This document shows, piece after piece, positions 17,699 through 26,529 of a DNA stretch of 64,000 bases (position 1 is its first letter; each line of letters begins with the position of its first letter). This DNA comes from Streptomyces sp. MMBL 11-1 (lineage in GTDB: Bacteria; Actinomycetota; Actinomycetes; Streptomycetales; Streptomycetaceae): assembly GCF_028622875.1 (NCBI RefSeq), contig NZ_CP117709.1, positions 5,645,001 through 5,709,000 of the forward strand, in the 5' to 3' direction. The notes beneath the pieces are model-generated. The model saw only the letters and a program-made list of their open reading frames with translations. It searched no databases and was not told the origin of the DNA. A program made the translations under genes and the position numbers.

Positions 17699-19006
17699 CT
17701 ACGGGGTGGCGTCCGGAGCGGCCTCCGTGCCGTACCCGGTGTCCGCGCCGTCGCGCGCGCCCTCCGGCAGCTCCGGGAGCGTGTACGTGGACAGCGGGGT
17801 GCCGTCGGGGTCGGGCCGGACGGCGCCCAGCAGCGGGTTCGACGCCAGGGGTGAGACCTTGACCTTCGTGCCGGGGCGCGGCGCCTGCACCACCAGGCCG
17901 TCGCCGATGTACAGCGCCACGTGGGTCGCCTTCGGGAAGTAGATCACCAGGTCTCCGGGGCGCAGCGCGGAGACCGGCACCTTCGGGAGCTGCTTCCACT
18001 GCTCCTGCGAGGTGCGCGGGATCGTCCGCCCCGCCGCCGACCAGGCCTGGGAGGTGAGCCCGGAGCAGTCGAAGGAGTCGGGGCCCTCGGCCCCCCACAC
18101 GTACGGCTTGCCGATCTGCCGGACCGCGTACGCGACGGCGTCGCCGCCCTGCCGGGTGGGCGGCCGGGCGGAGCTGAGCGCGCCGGAGGCCACCAGTTCG
18201 CGCTGCGCCTCGTCCACGCCCCGCTGTTCGAGACCGGCGAGCTGGGTCATCTGCTCCTCGGAGAGCGTGGCCAGCAGCCCCTCGACCTCCTTGAGCCTGT
18301 CGCGCACGGCGTCACGCTGCTTCTTCTGCCGGGCGGCCAGCTCCTTCTGCTGGTCCAGCGCCTTGCGGGAGGCGGTGGCCAGCGCGTCGGCCCGCCGGGC
18401 GTCCTCGGTCAGCCGGTCCACGGCCGCCGCGCGGTTCGCGGCCAGCCGCCGCACGACGTGCGTCTGGTCCAGGGCCCGCAGGGGATCACGGGACAGCAGC
18501 AGCCGGAGGTACGCGGAGAACTCGGTCCGCCCCTGGTACTGCTCCCGGGCCAGCCGGCCGGCGTCCCCGCGGCTGAGCTTCAGCGCGGCCCGCGCCTTCG
18601 CCAGGTCCGCGTTCACCTTCTTCACCTGAGCGGTCCGCTGCTTCAGCTTCTCCGCGGTGGCGTTGTAGGTCTCGCTCGCCTCCTCCGCCGCCTGGTAGCG
18701 GGTCTGCAGCTCGCGCAGCAGGGCGGCGACGCTCCTGGGCGCCCCGGGCGCACCGAGAGCGGTCTCGGCGTCGACCTCCGTCGCGTCGGACCCGCCGGAG
18801 TCCTCCGGCGCCTCGGAACCGCCGGGGTCCTCCGGGTCCTCTGCCGCGTCGGGCTCCTCCGCGTCCGTCGCGTCCGGATCGGCCGTTCCGGAGGGCTCCT
18901 CGGACGGTACGGGGCCGGGTGCGGCCGACGCGGCGGTGGCGGGGGAGACGGTGAGCACCGCGGCCAGCGCGGTCGTGCAGACCACGCGCAGGAGTCTGCC
19001 TGACAC
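17699..19006 (-). CDS. Secreted NlpC/P60 peptidoglycan endopeptidase with coiled coil
   Basis: The 435-residue protein should be exported and cleave cell-wall peptide stems. A signal peptide (about 1-28, ending ATAASA) is followed by an acidic low-complexity stretch (about 30-85) and a long coiled coil (about 90-280), the layout of RipA-like hydrolases whose coils control activity. The C-terminal NlpC/P60 domain has the catalytic Cys314 in DCSGL and the His in ATHVALYIGDG. The GTG at 19004-19006 follows GGAGGTGAT; the longer frame has no such signal. It is transcribed away from the pseudokinase gene's terminator and converges with the flavoprotein gene. Confidence 0.93.
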   Translation of the reverse strand: MSGRLLRVVCTTALAAVLTVSPATAASAAPGPVPSEEPSGTADPDATDAEEPDAAEDPEDPGGSEAPEDSGGSDATEVDAETALGAPGAPRSVAALLRELQTRYQAAEEASETYNATAEKLKQRTAQVKKVNADLAKARAALKLSRGDAGRLAREQYQGRTEFSAYLRLLLSRDPLRALDQTHVVRRLAANRAAAVDRLTEDARRADALATASRKALDQQKELAARQKKQRDAVRDRLKEVEGLLATLSEEQMTQLAGLEQRGVDEAQRELVASGALSSARPPTRQGGDAVAYAVRQIGKPYVWGAEGPDSFDCSGLTSQAWSAAGRTIPRTSQEQWKQLPKVPVSALRPGDLVIYFPKATHVALYIGDGLVVQAPRPGTKVKVSPLASNPLLGAVRPDPDGTPLSTYTLPELPEGARDGADTGYGTEAAPDATP

Positions 19007-19115
19007 GACATCACCTCCGTGACGGAGACGTAGCCCGGCATCGGGCCCGTCCATACATGGGCGAATCCGATAATCCGGTCACGTGGTGTCAGGTGATGCA
19101 AGCACCGAGCGGCGC

Positions 19116-19140
19116 GCCGTCCGGGGAACCCCCGGACGGC
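19116..19140 (-). terminator. Hairpin terminator after the pseudokinase gene
   Basis: An 11-bp stem (GCCGTCCGGGG with its complement) and a 3-base loop lie 32 bases past the stop codon of the pseudokinase gene. Confidence 0.65.
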
Positions 19141-19171
19141 GGTGGTGAGGGAAAGGGAAGGGGACCGGGTC

Positions 19172-22033
19172 TCAGGCCACCGGGAAGGCGTAGAAGGACC
19201 TGTCCCGCTGAACGACGACGGTCTCCCCGGCGGCGAGTACGCGGTACGGCGCGCTCACCGTCGCCCCCTTCGGGTCGGCCGACCCGATGTCCTGGAACTT
19301 CCACAGCCGCTCGCCGTCGGCCGCCGAGAACGCCGTGACCTGGACGGCGTCGGCGGCGAGCAGAGTCTTCTCGCTGCCGCTGAGCGTGAGCGACGGGGCG
19401 TCCCCGACGCCCGGCACCTCGGTGGAGCGCCGCCACCTGAGCCGGCCGCTGGCCCGGTCCACCGCGCCGACCAGCCGGCTGCGCTCGGTGGTGTGGATCA
19501 GCGGCCCGGCGACCAGCGGGGTGCCGAACACCGAGCCGTCGCTGCCCTCGACGCGCCACAGCGGCTTCGCCGTGTCCGCCTCGAAGGCCTGGAGGTCCTT
19601 GCCGACCGCCGCGTACAGCGATCCGTCCTCGTCGCCCGCGGTGGCCGCCTCGGGGGAGGCCGCGCCGTACTGCTTGATCCACAGCAGCTTGCCGTTCTCC
19701 TGGTCGAACGAGCGGATGGAGCCCTTCCCCTTGGCCGCCTTGGACTCGGCCGCCGTCAGGCTGACCGCGTCCTGCCGTACGAGGACGTCGGCGGAGCGTT
19801 CCGCGACCACCCGGTAGGCGGGGGTGCCCGGGGCGCGGCCCGCGGGCACGGGAGTCCGCCACAGCTCCTTGCGCCGCACGATGTCGTACGCGAAGAAGTA
19901 GGCCTGGACGACCTCCTTGTCCTTGCCCTTCTTCTTGCCCTTCTTCGGCTTAGGCGCCTTCACCGTGACCGTGTGCGAACCGGTGAACCGGATCACCGGC
20001 CCGGAGTTCCCGGCCAGCCGCCCGAGAGTGAGGCCCGGCAGGTCGCCGAAGGCGTCCGAGTAGCGCACGCGGTGCACGACCTTGCCGTTCTTCGGCGACA
20101 GCCACAGGAACTCCGTCGGGCTCGCCACGAAGACCAGGTCGGCGCCCGCCGCCAGCGCGGCCTGCCCCTTCGCCGCGTCCGCGCGCTGCCACAGCCGCTT
20201 GCCGGTGCGCAGGTCCACGGCGCTGGCCTGGCTCTCGCTGGTCACCACGAGGAGCTTGTCCCGCCATACGGCGGTGGTGAGCGGGGACGACTCGGAGGCC
20301 GGGTGCGTGTAGATCCAGCGCGGCTCGGGGGGCTGCCCGGGGAGCGTGCGGCGGGGCTTCGGCGCGGGCTTGTCGTCCGTCGCCACCGCGGTGTCCCCGG
20401 ACCCGAGAGCGGCGACCGAACCGCCGCCCACGACCAGCCCGCCGACGGCCGCCGCCGCGATGGTCAGCAGGGTCCGGCGGCTCGCGGCGGGGTCGGGCGC
20501 CGGGGCCGGTGCGGGAGGCAGCGGCAACGACACCATCGGCCCCCCGCCGGGGCCGCCGGGACCGGCGGGACCGGCCGGGAGCGGCGCCGCGGGGTACGGG
20601 GCGGGGCCACCGTACGGAGGGGCCGGCTGCCGCGGTGCGCCGGAGCCGGAAGCGGCGGGCGGCGCGGGCGGCATCGGGTGGGCCCCCGGGGCGGGGGCGG
20701 CGCCCGAGGGTGCGGGTCGTTCGTGGGGGAGCGCGAGCTGGGCCGTCGGGTGGTCGTTCCGCGGCGGCCGGGGCCCGGTGTCGAGGAACCGGGTGGTGCC
20801 CCGGCCCTCACCCGTCTCCCCGCCGCCCCCGGCCACCGCCTGGGGGCCGGGGGCGTCCGCCGGCGGCGTGTCCACCGGTGACGCGGGCAGCTGCCGGGCG
20901 TCCTCGGGCTCCTGGGCCGTACGTGCGTCCTTCGGCTCGGGGGCGGCGCCGGAGCCCTCGGACCGGGAGTCCTCGGACCGGGCGTCCTCGGGCGTCCGGG
21001 GCGCGGGCGCGTCCGCCGACCGGGCGTCCTCGGGCGCCTCCGCCGCAGACGCGGGCGTCTTCCGCGACCCCGGCTCCGGCGTCCCCGCCGCCTCGACCGC
21101 CCCGGCCCCCTCCTCCGGCGCCTCCAGGGCCAGCACCCGCGCCTCCTGGTCCGCGACCGCCGCCGCGAGCCGTTCGGGGAGCCAGCCGCCCCGGGCGAGC
21201 CCCGCCGCGCCCTCCAGAGCCAGTTCGGCGGCGACCGTGCCGGCGGTGGGCCGCTCGGCCGGGTCCTTCGCCAGGCAGCTCGTGATCAGCTCGCGCAACG
21301 CCTCCGGTACGGCGTCGAGTTCGGGCTCGTCCCCGGCGATCCGGCGGGCCGCCTCCTCGGCCGGGCCCTCCGTGAACGGGGTCGCCCCCGTAGCCGCGTA
21401 AGCCAGCAGCAGCCCCAGCACGAACAGGTCGGAGGCGGCGGAGACCTCCTCGCCCTCGATCTGCTCGGGCGTCAGATAACCGAGCCGCACCGAGAGCTGG
21501 CCGCCCGGCCGGGCCTGGGCCGAGGCCGCCGCGCCCAGCGGGCCGAAGGCGGTGAGGCGGGGGCCGTCGGCGGCCAGCAGCACCGTACCGGGGGCCAGCC
21601 CCTGGAGCACGGCCCCGGCGGCGTGCACCCGGGAGAGGATCTCGGCGATGCCCGCGCCCAGTATCCGCAGGGCCCGCTCGTCCAGCGGCCCGGCGATCCC
21701 GATCGCCTCGGCCAGCGGCAGCGCGGGGACGTAACCCGCCGCCGTCCACAGCGGCGCCGGCCCGTCCGCCGGGGCCTCCGGCTCCTCGCCGGTGTCCAGG
21801 GGCGGGGCCACCCAGCCGCCCGCGAGGCGTTCGGCGGTGCGCGCCTCGGCCTGGAAGCGGCGGCGGTACGCCGGTACGCCGGCCAGCTCGGGCCGCGCGG
21901 CGGTGATGAGGGCCACCTCGCCGGACGCGGTGTCCCGGGCCACGTACCGCACGGCGCTCGCGCCTTCGTGGAAGCGGGCCAGCGTGGTGAAGCGGCCGAA
22001 GCGGCGTGGATCGTCCTGACGCAGCGCCTCCAT
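19172..22033 (-). CDS. Membrane pseudokinase fused to an extracellular PQQ-like beta-propeller
   Basis: The 953-residue protein looks like a receptor Ser/Thr kinase whose kinase domain (about 10-280) has lost its chemistry. The Lys of VAxK is Ile43 (EVALITAAR), the HRDLKPxN loop reads LQGLAPGTV (Gly145 for Asp, Thr150 for Asn) and DFG reads AFG (Ala162). The P-loop is also degraded. A long Pro/Ala/Glu-rich disordered region (about 290-510) leads to one membrane helix near 518-543 and then a PQQ/WD-like propeller of about 390 residues with repeated DLRTGKRLWQ-type strand ends. The ATG at 22031-22033 follows GGGGGG. It may sense an extracellular ligand and act as a scaffold. Catalysis is unlikely. 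Confidence 0.88.
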   Translation of the reverse strand: MEALRQDDPRRFGRFTTLARFHEGASAVRYVARDTASGEVALITAARPELAGVPAYRRRFQAEARTAERLAGGWVAPPLDTGEEPEAPADGPAPLWTAAGYVPALPLAEAIGIAGPLDERALRILGAGIAEILSRVHAAGAVLQGLAPGTVLLAADGPRLTAFGPLGAAASAQARPGGQLSVRLGYLTPEQIEGEEVSAASDLFVLGLLLAYAATGATPFTEGPAEEAARRIAGDEPELDAVPEALRELITSCLAKDPAERPTAGTVAAELALEGAAGLARGGWLPERLAAAVADQEARVLALEAPEEGAGAVEAAGTPEPGSRKTPASAAEAPEDARSADAPAPRTPEDARSEDSRSEGSGAAPEPKDARTAQEPEDARQLPASPVDTPPADAPGPQAVAGGGGETGEGRGTTRFLDTGPRPPRNDHPTAQLALPHERPAPSGAAPAPGAHPMPPAPPAASGSGAPRQPAPPYGGPAPYPAAPLPAGPAGPGGPGGGPMVSLPLPPAPAPAPDPAASRRTLLTIAAAAVGGLVVGGGSVAALGSGDTAVATDDKPAPKPRRTLPGQPPEPRWIYTHPASESSPLTTAVWRDKLLVVTSESQASAVDLRTGKRLWQRADAAKGQAALAAGADLVFVASPTEFLWLSPKNGKVVHRVRYSDAFGDLPGLTLGRLAGNSGPVIRFTGSHTVTVKAPKPKKGKKKGKDKEVVQAYFFAYDIVRRKELWRTPVPAGRAPGTPAYRVVAERSADVLVRQDAVSLTAAESKAAKGKGSIRSFDQENGKLLWIKQYGAASPEAATAGDEDGSLYAAVGKDLQAFEADTAKPLWRVEGSDGSVFGTPLVAGPLIHTTERSRLVGAVDRASGRLRWRRSTEVPGVGDAPSLTLSGSEKTLLAADAVQVTAFSAADGERLWKFQDIGSADPKGATVSAPYRVLAAGETVVVQRDRSFYAFPVA

Positions 22034-22136
22034 GGCGCACCCCCCTTGTGACCGTCTCTCGGCGACCGGGTGACCCGTCCTCCGGCGCCTGACCGTCGAT
22101 CTTAGGGCCTGTGCCCCACGGGCAGCCGCCCGCCGC

Positions 22137-22424
22137 TCATTCGCGGCCCGGGGAGCTCGGGGGAGTCCTGGACCAGGGCCACTTGAGGGTGCGGTGCTCG
22201 CGGCCCCCGGGGGCGTACTCGTACACCCAGCCGCGCTGGAGCCCGAGCCGCTTGGTGTAGCCGGCCGGGACCCGCTGGTAGGCGTACACGGTGGCGGGGC
22301 CGCCGTCGGGGGAGGGCACCGGGACCTCGTACCACTTCGGCGGATGGCCGGTCGGGCCGAGCAGGACCGGCAGGACCCGGCCGTCCAGGGGGCCGCCGCG
22401 GAAAGGGGTGTTCTCGCTCTTCAC
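22137..22424 (-). CDS. Small conserved protein of unknown function
   Basis: I do not recognise a family for this 95-residue protein. It is soluble, with aromatic-rich strands (PKWYEVPVP, VYAYQRVP, GWVYEYAPGG) suggesting a small beta fold. The GTG start lies four bases after the TetR stop codon, so it is very likely translated from the same message as the regulator and the upstream diiron oxygenase. Coding potential is supported by the Streptomyces-like codon pattern and the tight spacing. Confidence 0.75.
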   Translation of the reverse strand: MKSENTPFRGGPLDGRVLPVLLGPTGHPPKWYEVPVPSPDGGPATVYAYQRVPAGYTKRLGLQRGWVYEYAPGGREHRTLKWPWSRTPPSSPGRE

Positions 22425-22428
22425 CCGG

Positions 22429-23205
22429 TCAGTCTGACGCAGCGGCGGCGGGCAGCAGGTGCGCCGCCTCCGCGACGACCGGAATAACCCGTTCCGCCAG
22501 TCGGCCGGCCGGGCCGTCGGCCCCCTCCAGGGCCAGCAGGTCGCTCACCACCGCCGCGGTCTCCGGGTCCGTGGCGGCGGTCGCGGCGAGCAGCGCGAGG
22601 AGATGGTCGACCAGCCAGCCGCGCAGCTCGGCCGCGGCCGGCCGCTTCCCGTCGTCCAGCCAGATCAGCGAGGCGGCCTCCACGGCGGCGATCCAGCTGC
22701 GCACCATCATCCGCAGCCGCGGCCCGGCGGGCTGCTCCCCGGCCCCGCCCATCCGGCCGAGGTGGCGCAGGATCTCGTCGGCCGCCGCCCGTCGCACCCC
22801 GTCCACGATCGTCGTCGTGCGGGAGGTCTCCACGACGCTGCCGCCCCGCAGCAGGGCGCTGAACCCGGTGTCGTGCTCGTCGACGAAGCGCAGATAGCGG
22901 TCCAGCACCCGGGCGACCCGCTCGGTGGGCGGCCCCACCGGCGGTTCGGTGAAGCACAGCGTCAGCTCATCGGCGGCCGAGCCGAGCGCGGCCTCGTACA
23001 ACTGCTGCCGTCCGCCCGGGAAGTAGCGGTAGACCAGCGGCCGGGACACCCCGGCGGCCACCGCCACCTCGTCGAGCGAGACCTCGTCGGGCGCCCGGTG
23101 GGCGAAGAGGCCGAGCGCGGCGAGCAGCAGCTGGGCGCGGCGCTCCTCGACGCTGAGCCTGCGGTACGTCGCCCGGGGCGGCGGGACTGCGGCGGTGGAG
23201 GTCAT
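22429..23205 (-). CDS. TetR-family transcriptional regulator
   Basis: The 258-residue protein has a typical TetR DNA-binding head: SVEERRAQLLLAALGLF, then VSLDEVAVAAGVSRPLVYRYF, within residues 15-65. The long helical C-terminal part would bind an effector and dimerise. The ATG at 23203-23205 is preceded by GGAGG only one base away, so the ribosome binding site is poor and coupling to the upstream diiron gene (38-base gap) may matter. It probably represses the divergent diiron genes through the GACTGNNTGTC elements in the 24198-24432 region; that link is inferred from position. Confidence 0.9.
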   Translation of the reverse strand: MTSTAAVPPPRATYRRLSVEERRAQLLLAALGLFAHRAPDEVSLDEVAVAAGVSRPLVYRYFPGGRQQLYEAALGSAADELTLCFTEPPVGPPTERVARVLDRYLRFVDEHDTGFSALLRGGSVVETSRTTTIVDGVRRAAADEILRHLGRMGGAGEQPAGPRLRMMVRSWIAAVEAASLIWLDDGKRPAAAELRGWLVDHLLALLAATAATDPETAAVVSDLLALEGADGPAGRLAERVIPVVAEAAHLLPAAAASD

Positions 23206-23243
23206 GCCTCCGAGCCTAAGGGCTGTCCCCTTCCGCACGGCTT

Positions 23244-24197
23244 TCAGGCCAGCAGGCCGGAGCTTCGCCACAGTCGGCGGCCGACGCCGTTCAGCAGCCC
23301 GATGTCGTCGAAGAAGTCGGTGAGCCGTTTCGCGCCGGACTGCATGACTTCCGCACGGTGGCCGCTCGCCTTCACCTGGGCGACGGCCTCGCGGCGGTCC
23401 AGGCCGACGTTCTCGTACACCCGCGGGTTCACGAAGCAGACGGAGAAGACCCGGGCCGCCTCGCCGCAGCTGACCTTGGTCAGCTCCCGCTCCCAGCGCG
23501 GGGCGGTCACCATCTGGCGGCGCAGCTCCTCCCGGGCGTACCGGACATGCCGGGCCTCCTCGATCACATGGATCCGGGTCACGCCGCGCACCAGCGTCTG
23601 CACGCGCTCGTCCGGGAAGGTCAGGCGCTGCATCCAGTCGAGGATCTCCTCGCCGAGCAGGGTCGCGGCGAACGAACCGGGGGTGGTGGAGACGGTCTTC
23701 AGGACGCGCGCCAGATTGTGGTAGATGCGCGGCACCGGGTACGTCGGCGCGCCGCCCCAGTCGATCATGCGGCCGAACATCATCGAGTGCCGGCACTCGT
23801 CGGCTATCTCGGTGAGCGCGTAGCGGACGTGGTTGCTGGTCACCGGCTTGTCGTAGACGTGCCGGACCAGCAGCTGCATCAGGATGATCTCGAACCAGAT
23901 GCCGAGCGAGGCGAGCGCGGCCGCCTCGTGCCGGGAGAGGTCCAGCCGCTGTTCCTCGGACATGCGGTCCCACATCGGGGTCCCGTACAGCGAGAGCAGC
24001 TCCGGCGGCCAGAACCACCGGCCCTCCTCGACGGCCGCGTCCCAGTCGAGTTCGGTGTCGGGGTCGAAGGAGTGCCGGGCCGAGGATTCGAGCAGCCGCA
24101 GGGCGACCTGCTCGCGGTCGCGGAGAGGGCCGAGTGCGTCGCGCAGCACGGTGACATCGGGAGCGGTGGTGACATCGCGAGCGGTGACGGGCGTCAT
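23244..24197 (-). CDS. AurF-like diiron oxygenase
   Basis: The 317-residue protein matches the AurF (p-aminobenzoate N-oxygenase) family of non-haem diiron proteins. Metal ligands are visible in a four-helix core: Glu of WFEIILMQLL, the EIADECRHSMMFGRM helix (Glu and His), Glu in GEEILDWMQRL, and HVIEEARHVRYAREE. Family members oxidise amines or fatty acyl chains using O2. The ATG at 24195-24197 has GAGGTG upstream at 8 bases. It is first in an operon with the TetR regulator and a small protein, and is divergent from a second diiron protein. There is no biosynthetic cluster around it, so the substrate may be lipid or general metabolism. Confidence 0.85.
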   Translation of the reverse strand: MTPVTARDVTTAPDVTVLRDALGPLRDREQVALRLLESSARHSFDPDTELDWDAAVEEGRWFWPPELLSLYGTPMWDRMSEEQRLDLSRHEAAALASLGIWFEIILMQLLVRHVYDKPVTSNHVRYALTEIADECRHSMMFGRMIDWGGAPTYPVPRIYHNLARVLKTVSTTPGSFAATLLGEEILDWMQRLTFPDERVQTLVRGVTRIHVIEEARHVRYAREELRRQMVTAPRWERELTKVSCGEAARVFSVCFVNPRVYENVGLDRREAVAQVKASGHRAEVMQSGAKRLTDFFDDIGLLNGVGRRLWRSSGLLA

Positions 24198-24432
24198 GGC
24201 GGGAGCACCTCACACAGGGGTTACCGGAAACGGGAGTTACCGGCGGTCACCTCTTATGAGACTGCTTGTCAGTAAGGCCGTCAATCCCTTGGCGCGACTC
24301 CGTACGACTTGTTGACTGGCTGTCTACCAACGTGTGAACCTGCCGGGAGGCGGCCGACGAGCGCGTCCAACTGCCCTCGGCCTCAAGCAACTTGTCGATC
24401 ACGTCGAGCCGTTCGAGGCGAAGGAGCCGCCC
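24198..24432. promoter_or_regulatory. Divergent promoter/operator region of the two diiron genes
   Basis: Two related elements, GACTGCTTGTC (24260-24270) and GACTGGCTGTC (24314-24324), share GACTGNNTGTC and are dyads (GAC-N5-GTC). The first lies between a minus-strand TTGACG (24279-24284) and a -10-like CATAAG, in the likely promoter of the AurF-like gene. Two GTTACCGG direct repeats (24220 and 24236) are closer to that gene. The layout suits control of both genes by the neighbouring TetR protein. Confidence 0.55.
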
Positions 24433-25545
24433 GTGTCCACCCATGACCTCTACACCACCCCGCCCGCGGAGCCGATCTGGCAGGTCCCCGCCGCCGGAGC
24501 CGCCCGGTTCAGCTGGGACTACGACGACGGCCGCGAACGCCTGCTCGCCCTCTACCAGAAGGGCAAGGACAAGCAGTGGGACGGCGCCAAGCGCATCGAC
24601 TGGTCGCTGGAGGTCGACCCCGCCGACCCGCTCGGCACCCCCGACGAGGCGCTCACCCTGTACGGCACCCCGCACTGGGCGAAGATGACGGAGAAGGACC
24701 GGGGCGAGCTGCGCAAGCACTACACCTCCTGGCAGTTCAGCCAGTTCCTGCACGGCGAGCAGGGCGCGATGGTCTGCGCGGCGCGCATCGTGGAGTCCGT
24801 CCCCGACCTGGACGCCAAGTTCTACTCCGCCACGCAGACCATGGACGAGGCCCGGCACGCCGAGATCTACGGCCGCTTCCTGCACGAGAAGATCGGCATG
24901 CTCTACCCGGTCAACGACAGCCTCCAGGGGCTGCTGGGCGACACCCTGCGCGACTCCCGCTGGGACATGCCCTACCTCGGGATGCAGGTCCTCATAGAAG
25001 GCCTGGCGCTGGCCGCCTTCGGAATGATCCGCGACACCACGACCAAGCCACTGCCCCAGCAGATCCTGGCGTACGTCATGCAGGACGAGGCCCGGCACGT
25101 CGCCTTCGGGCGGATGGCGCTGCGCGACTACTACAAGCAGCTGAGCGACGCCGAACTCCGTGAGCGCGAGGAGTTCGTCATCGAGGGCTGCTACCTGATG
25201 CGCGACCGGCTCAGCGGCGTCGAGGTCCTGGAGAACTTCGGCATCGGCAAGCAGGAGGCGAAGGACCTCTCGGAGCACTCCGAGTTCCTCCAGCTCTTCC
25301 GCAAGCTCCTGTTCAGCCGGATCGTCCCGTGCGTCAAGGACATCGGCCTGTGGGGCCCACGGCTCCAGCGGGCGTACGTCGACATGGGCGTCCTCGAACT
25401 CGGCGACTCCAACCTCGACCTGCTGATGGCCCAGGACGAGGAGATAGCCGAGGAACTGGACCGCGAACGCTTCGCCGTCGAGGAGCGCGCCCGGGTGGCG
25501 GAGGTCGCGGAGGCGATCGGGGAGGGCGCGGCCGACGCCGCCTGA
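24433..25545 (+). CDS. Ferritin-like diiron protein (two EARH iron-ligand helices)
   Basis: The 370-residue protein has the carboxylate-bridged diiron signature of ferritin-like oxygenases and R2-type proteins: Glu in HGEQGAMV, TMDEARHAEIYG, Glu in LIEGLALAAFG and MQDEARHVAFGRM. The two EARH helices repeat at the spacing expected for one four-helix bundle. The enzymatic reaction is not identifiable. The GTG at 24433 follows GAAGGAG; upstream in-frame starts lack a ribosome binding site. It is divergent from the AurF-like gene and shares its operator region, which suggests a joint pathway. A run of seven A residues follows the stop codon without a clear hairpin. Confidence 0.85.
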   Translation: MSTHDLYTTPPAEPIWQVPAAGAARFSWDYDDGRERLLALYQKGKDKQWDGAKRIDWSLEVDPADPLGTPDEALTLYGTPHWAKMTEKDRGELRKHYTSWQFSQFLHGEQGAMVCAARIVESVPDLDAKFYSATQTMDEARHAEIYGRFLHEKIGMLYPVNDSLQGLLGDTLRDSRWDMPYLGMQVLIEGLALAAFGMIRDTTTKPLPQQILAYVMQDEARHVAFGRMALRDYYKQLSDAELREREEFVIEGCYLMRDRLSGVEVLENFGIGKQEAKDLSEHSEFLQLFRKLLFSRIVPCVKDIGLWGPRLQRAYVDMGVLELGDSNLDLLMAQDEEIAEELDRERFAVEERARVAEVAEAIGEGAADAA

Positions 25546-25659
25546 GAAAAAAACGCGGCGCGGCGACGGGCGGCGGCCACTCACGGCCGATGCTCTCGAC
25601 CTGATACCGATATCGGACGCGTCGAAATTCCGTTCGCAAACGTGTCGTACGGTGAGCGC

Positions 25660-26529
25660 ATGACCACCCCGCCGCACCCGCCGCCGGGCCCGTACGGGCC
25701 GCCGCCCCCGCAGAACCCCTACGGCCAGAACCCTTACGGCGCTCCGCCGGCCGCGCCGGGCCCCGCGCCGCAGCAGCCCTACGGCTACCCGCAGCAGCCC
25801 CCGCCGCCCCAGCAGGGTGGCTGGGGTCAGCCCGGCATACCCGGTGGAGGCGGCCCGGGCGCGCCCGGCGGCTGGCCGCCCCAGAACCAGCGGCCGCCGC
25901 GCGGTAAGCGGACCGGACTCATCGTCGGCATCGCGGTCGGCGCGGTCGTGGTGGCGGGCTCGATCGCCTTCGGCGTCACCCAGCTCGCCGACAAGGGCAC
26001 CGACCTGGCGTACCCGAAGGCGGAGTACCGCCTCCTCGTGCAGCAGAAGCTGCTGGACGGCGAGTTCAGCCTGGGCCGGGACCTGTCGGAGACCGAGGGC
26101 AAGGAGATCGAGGACACTCCCGACCCCAGCATCCGGGACGGCGAGGCGGTCGTCGCGCACTACGCGTCGGACAAGGGCGGTGCCCTGGTGCTCTCGGGGA
26201 TGTACGGGCGGCTGGCCAGCCCCGCATTCATGCGCGGCAAGATCATGGAGGGGGCGGCGGAGGCCGACGGCGCGAAGCTCGTCGTGCCCGCCAAGGAGTT
26301 CAGGCCCGAGGGATACGGCATCACGATCGAGTGCCAGATCGTGCAGTCGAACGAGGGCGGTGGCGTCGCGAACATCCCCATGTGCGCCTGGGGCGACGAG
26401 AACACCGCCGCGATGATCGCGCTGATCCGTCCGGAGAGCGTGCTCAAGGACGCCAAGTCCATCGACCTGGCGGCGGTCGCGGAGGAGACGGCCAAGGTCC
26501 GCGAAGAGGCCCGCGCGCCGATCGGCTGA
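25660..26529 (+). CDS. Proline/glycine-rich single-pass membrane protein
   Basis: I do not recognise a functional family. The 289-residue protein has a cytoplasmic Pro/Gly/Tyr-rich N-terminus (about 1-85, repeats of NPYG and PQQP), one membrane helix (GLIVGIAVGAVVVAGSIAFG, about 90-110) and an extracellular domain with two cysteines (ECQIVQ and PMCAWG), probably a disulphide. Streptomyces genomes hold many proteins of this design. The ATG at 25660 lacks a strong ribosome binding site; a GTG 18 bases earlier is an alternative. A perfect 10-base palindrome CCGATATCGG lies at 25607-25616 in its upstream region. Confidence 0.82.
   Translation: MTTPPHPPPGPYGPPPPQNPYGQNPYGAPPAAPGPAPQQPYGYPQQPPPPQQGGWGQPGIPGGGGPGAPGGWPPQNQRPPRGKRTGLIVGIAVGAVVVAGSIAFGVTQLADKGTDLAYPKAEYRLLVQQKLLDGEFSLGRDLSETEGKEIEDTPDPSIRDGEAVVAHYASDKGGALVLSGMYGRLASPAFMRGKIMEGAAEADGAKLVVPAKEFRPEGYGITIECQIVQSNEGGGVANIPMCAWGDENTAAMIALIRPESVLKDAKSIDLAAVAEETAKVREEARAPIG

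Noticed and set aside
22429..24213. A single 594-residue diiron-TetR fusion protein
   Set aside because: The frame continues upstream of TetR through the AurF-like gene in another frame. The part before the TetR ATG is a shadow.
22137..25545. Natural-product biosynthetic cluster around the AurF-like gene
   Set aside because: No polyketide synthase, peptide synthetase, terpene synthase or transporter genes lie near.
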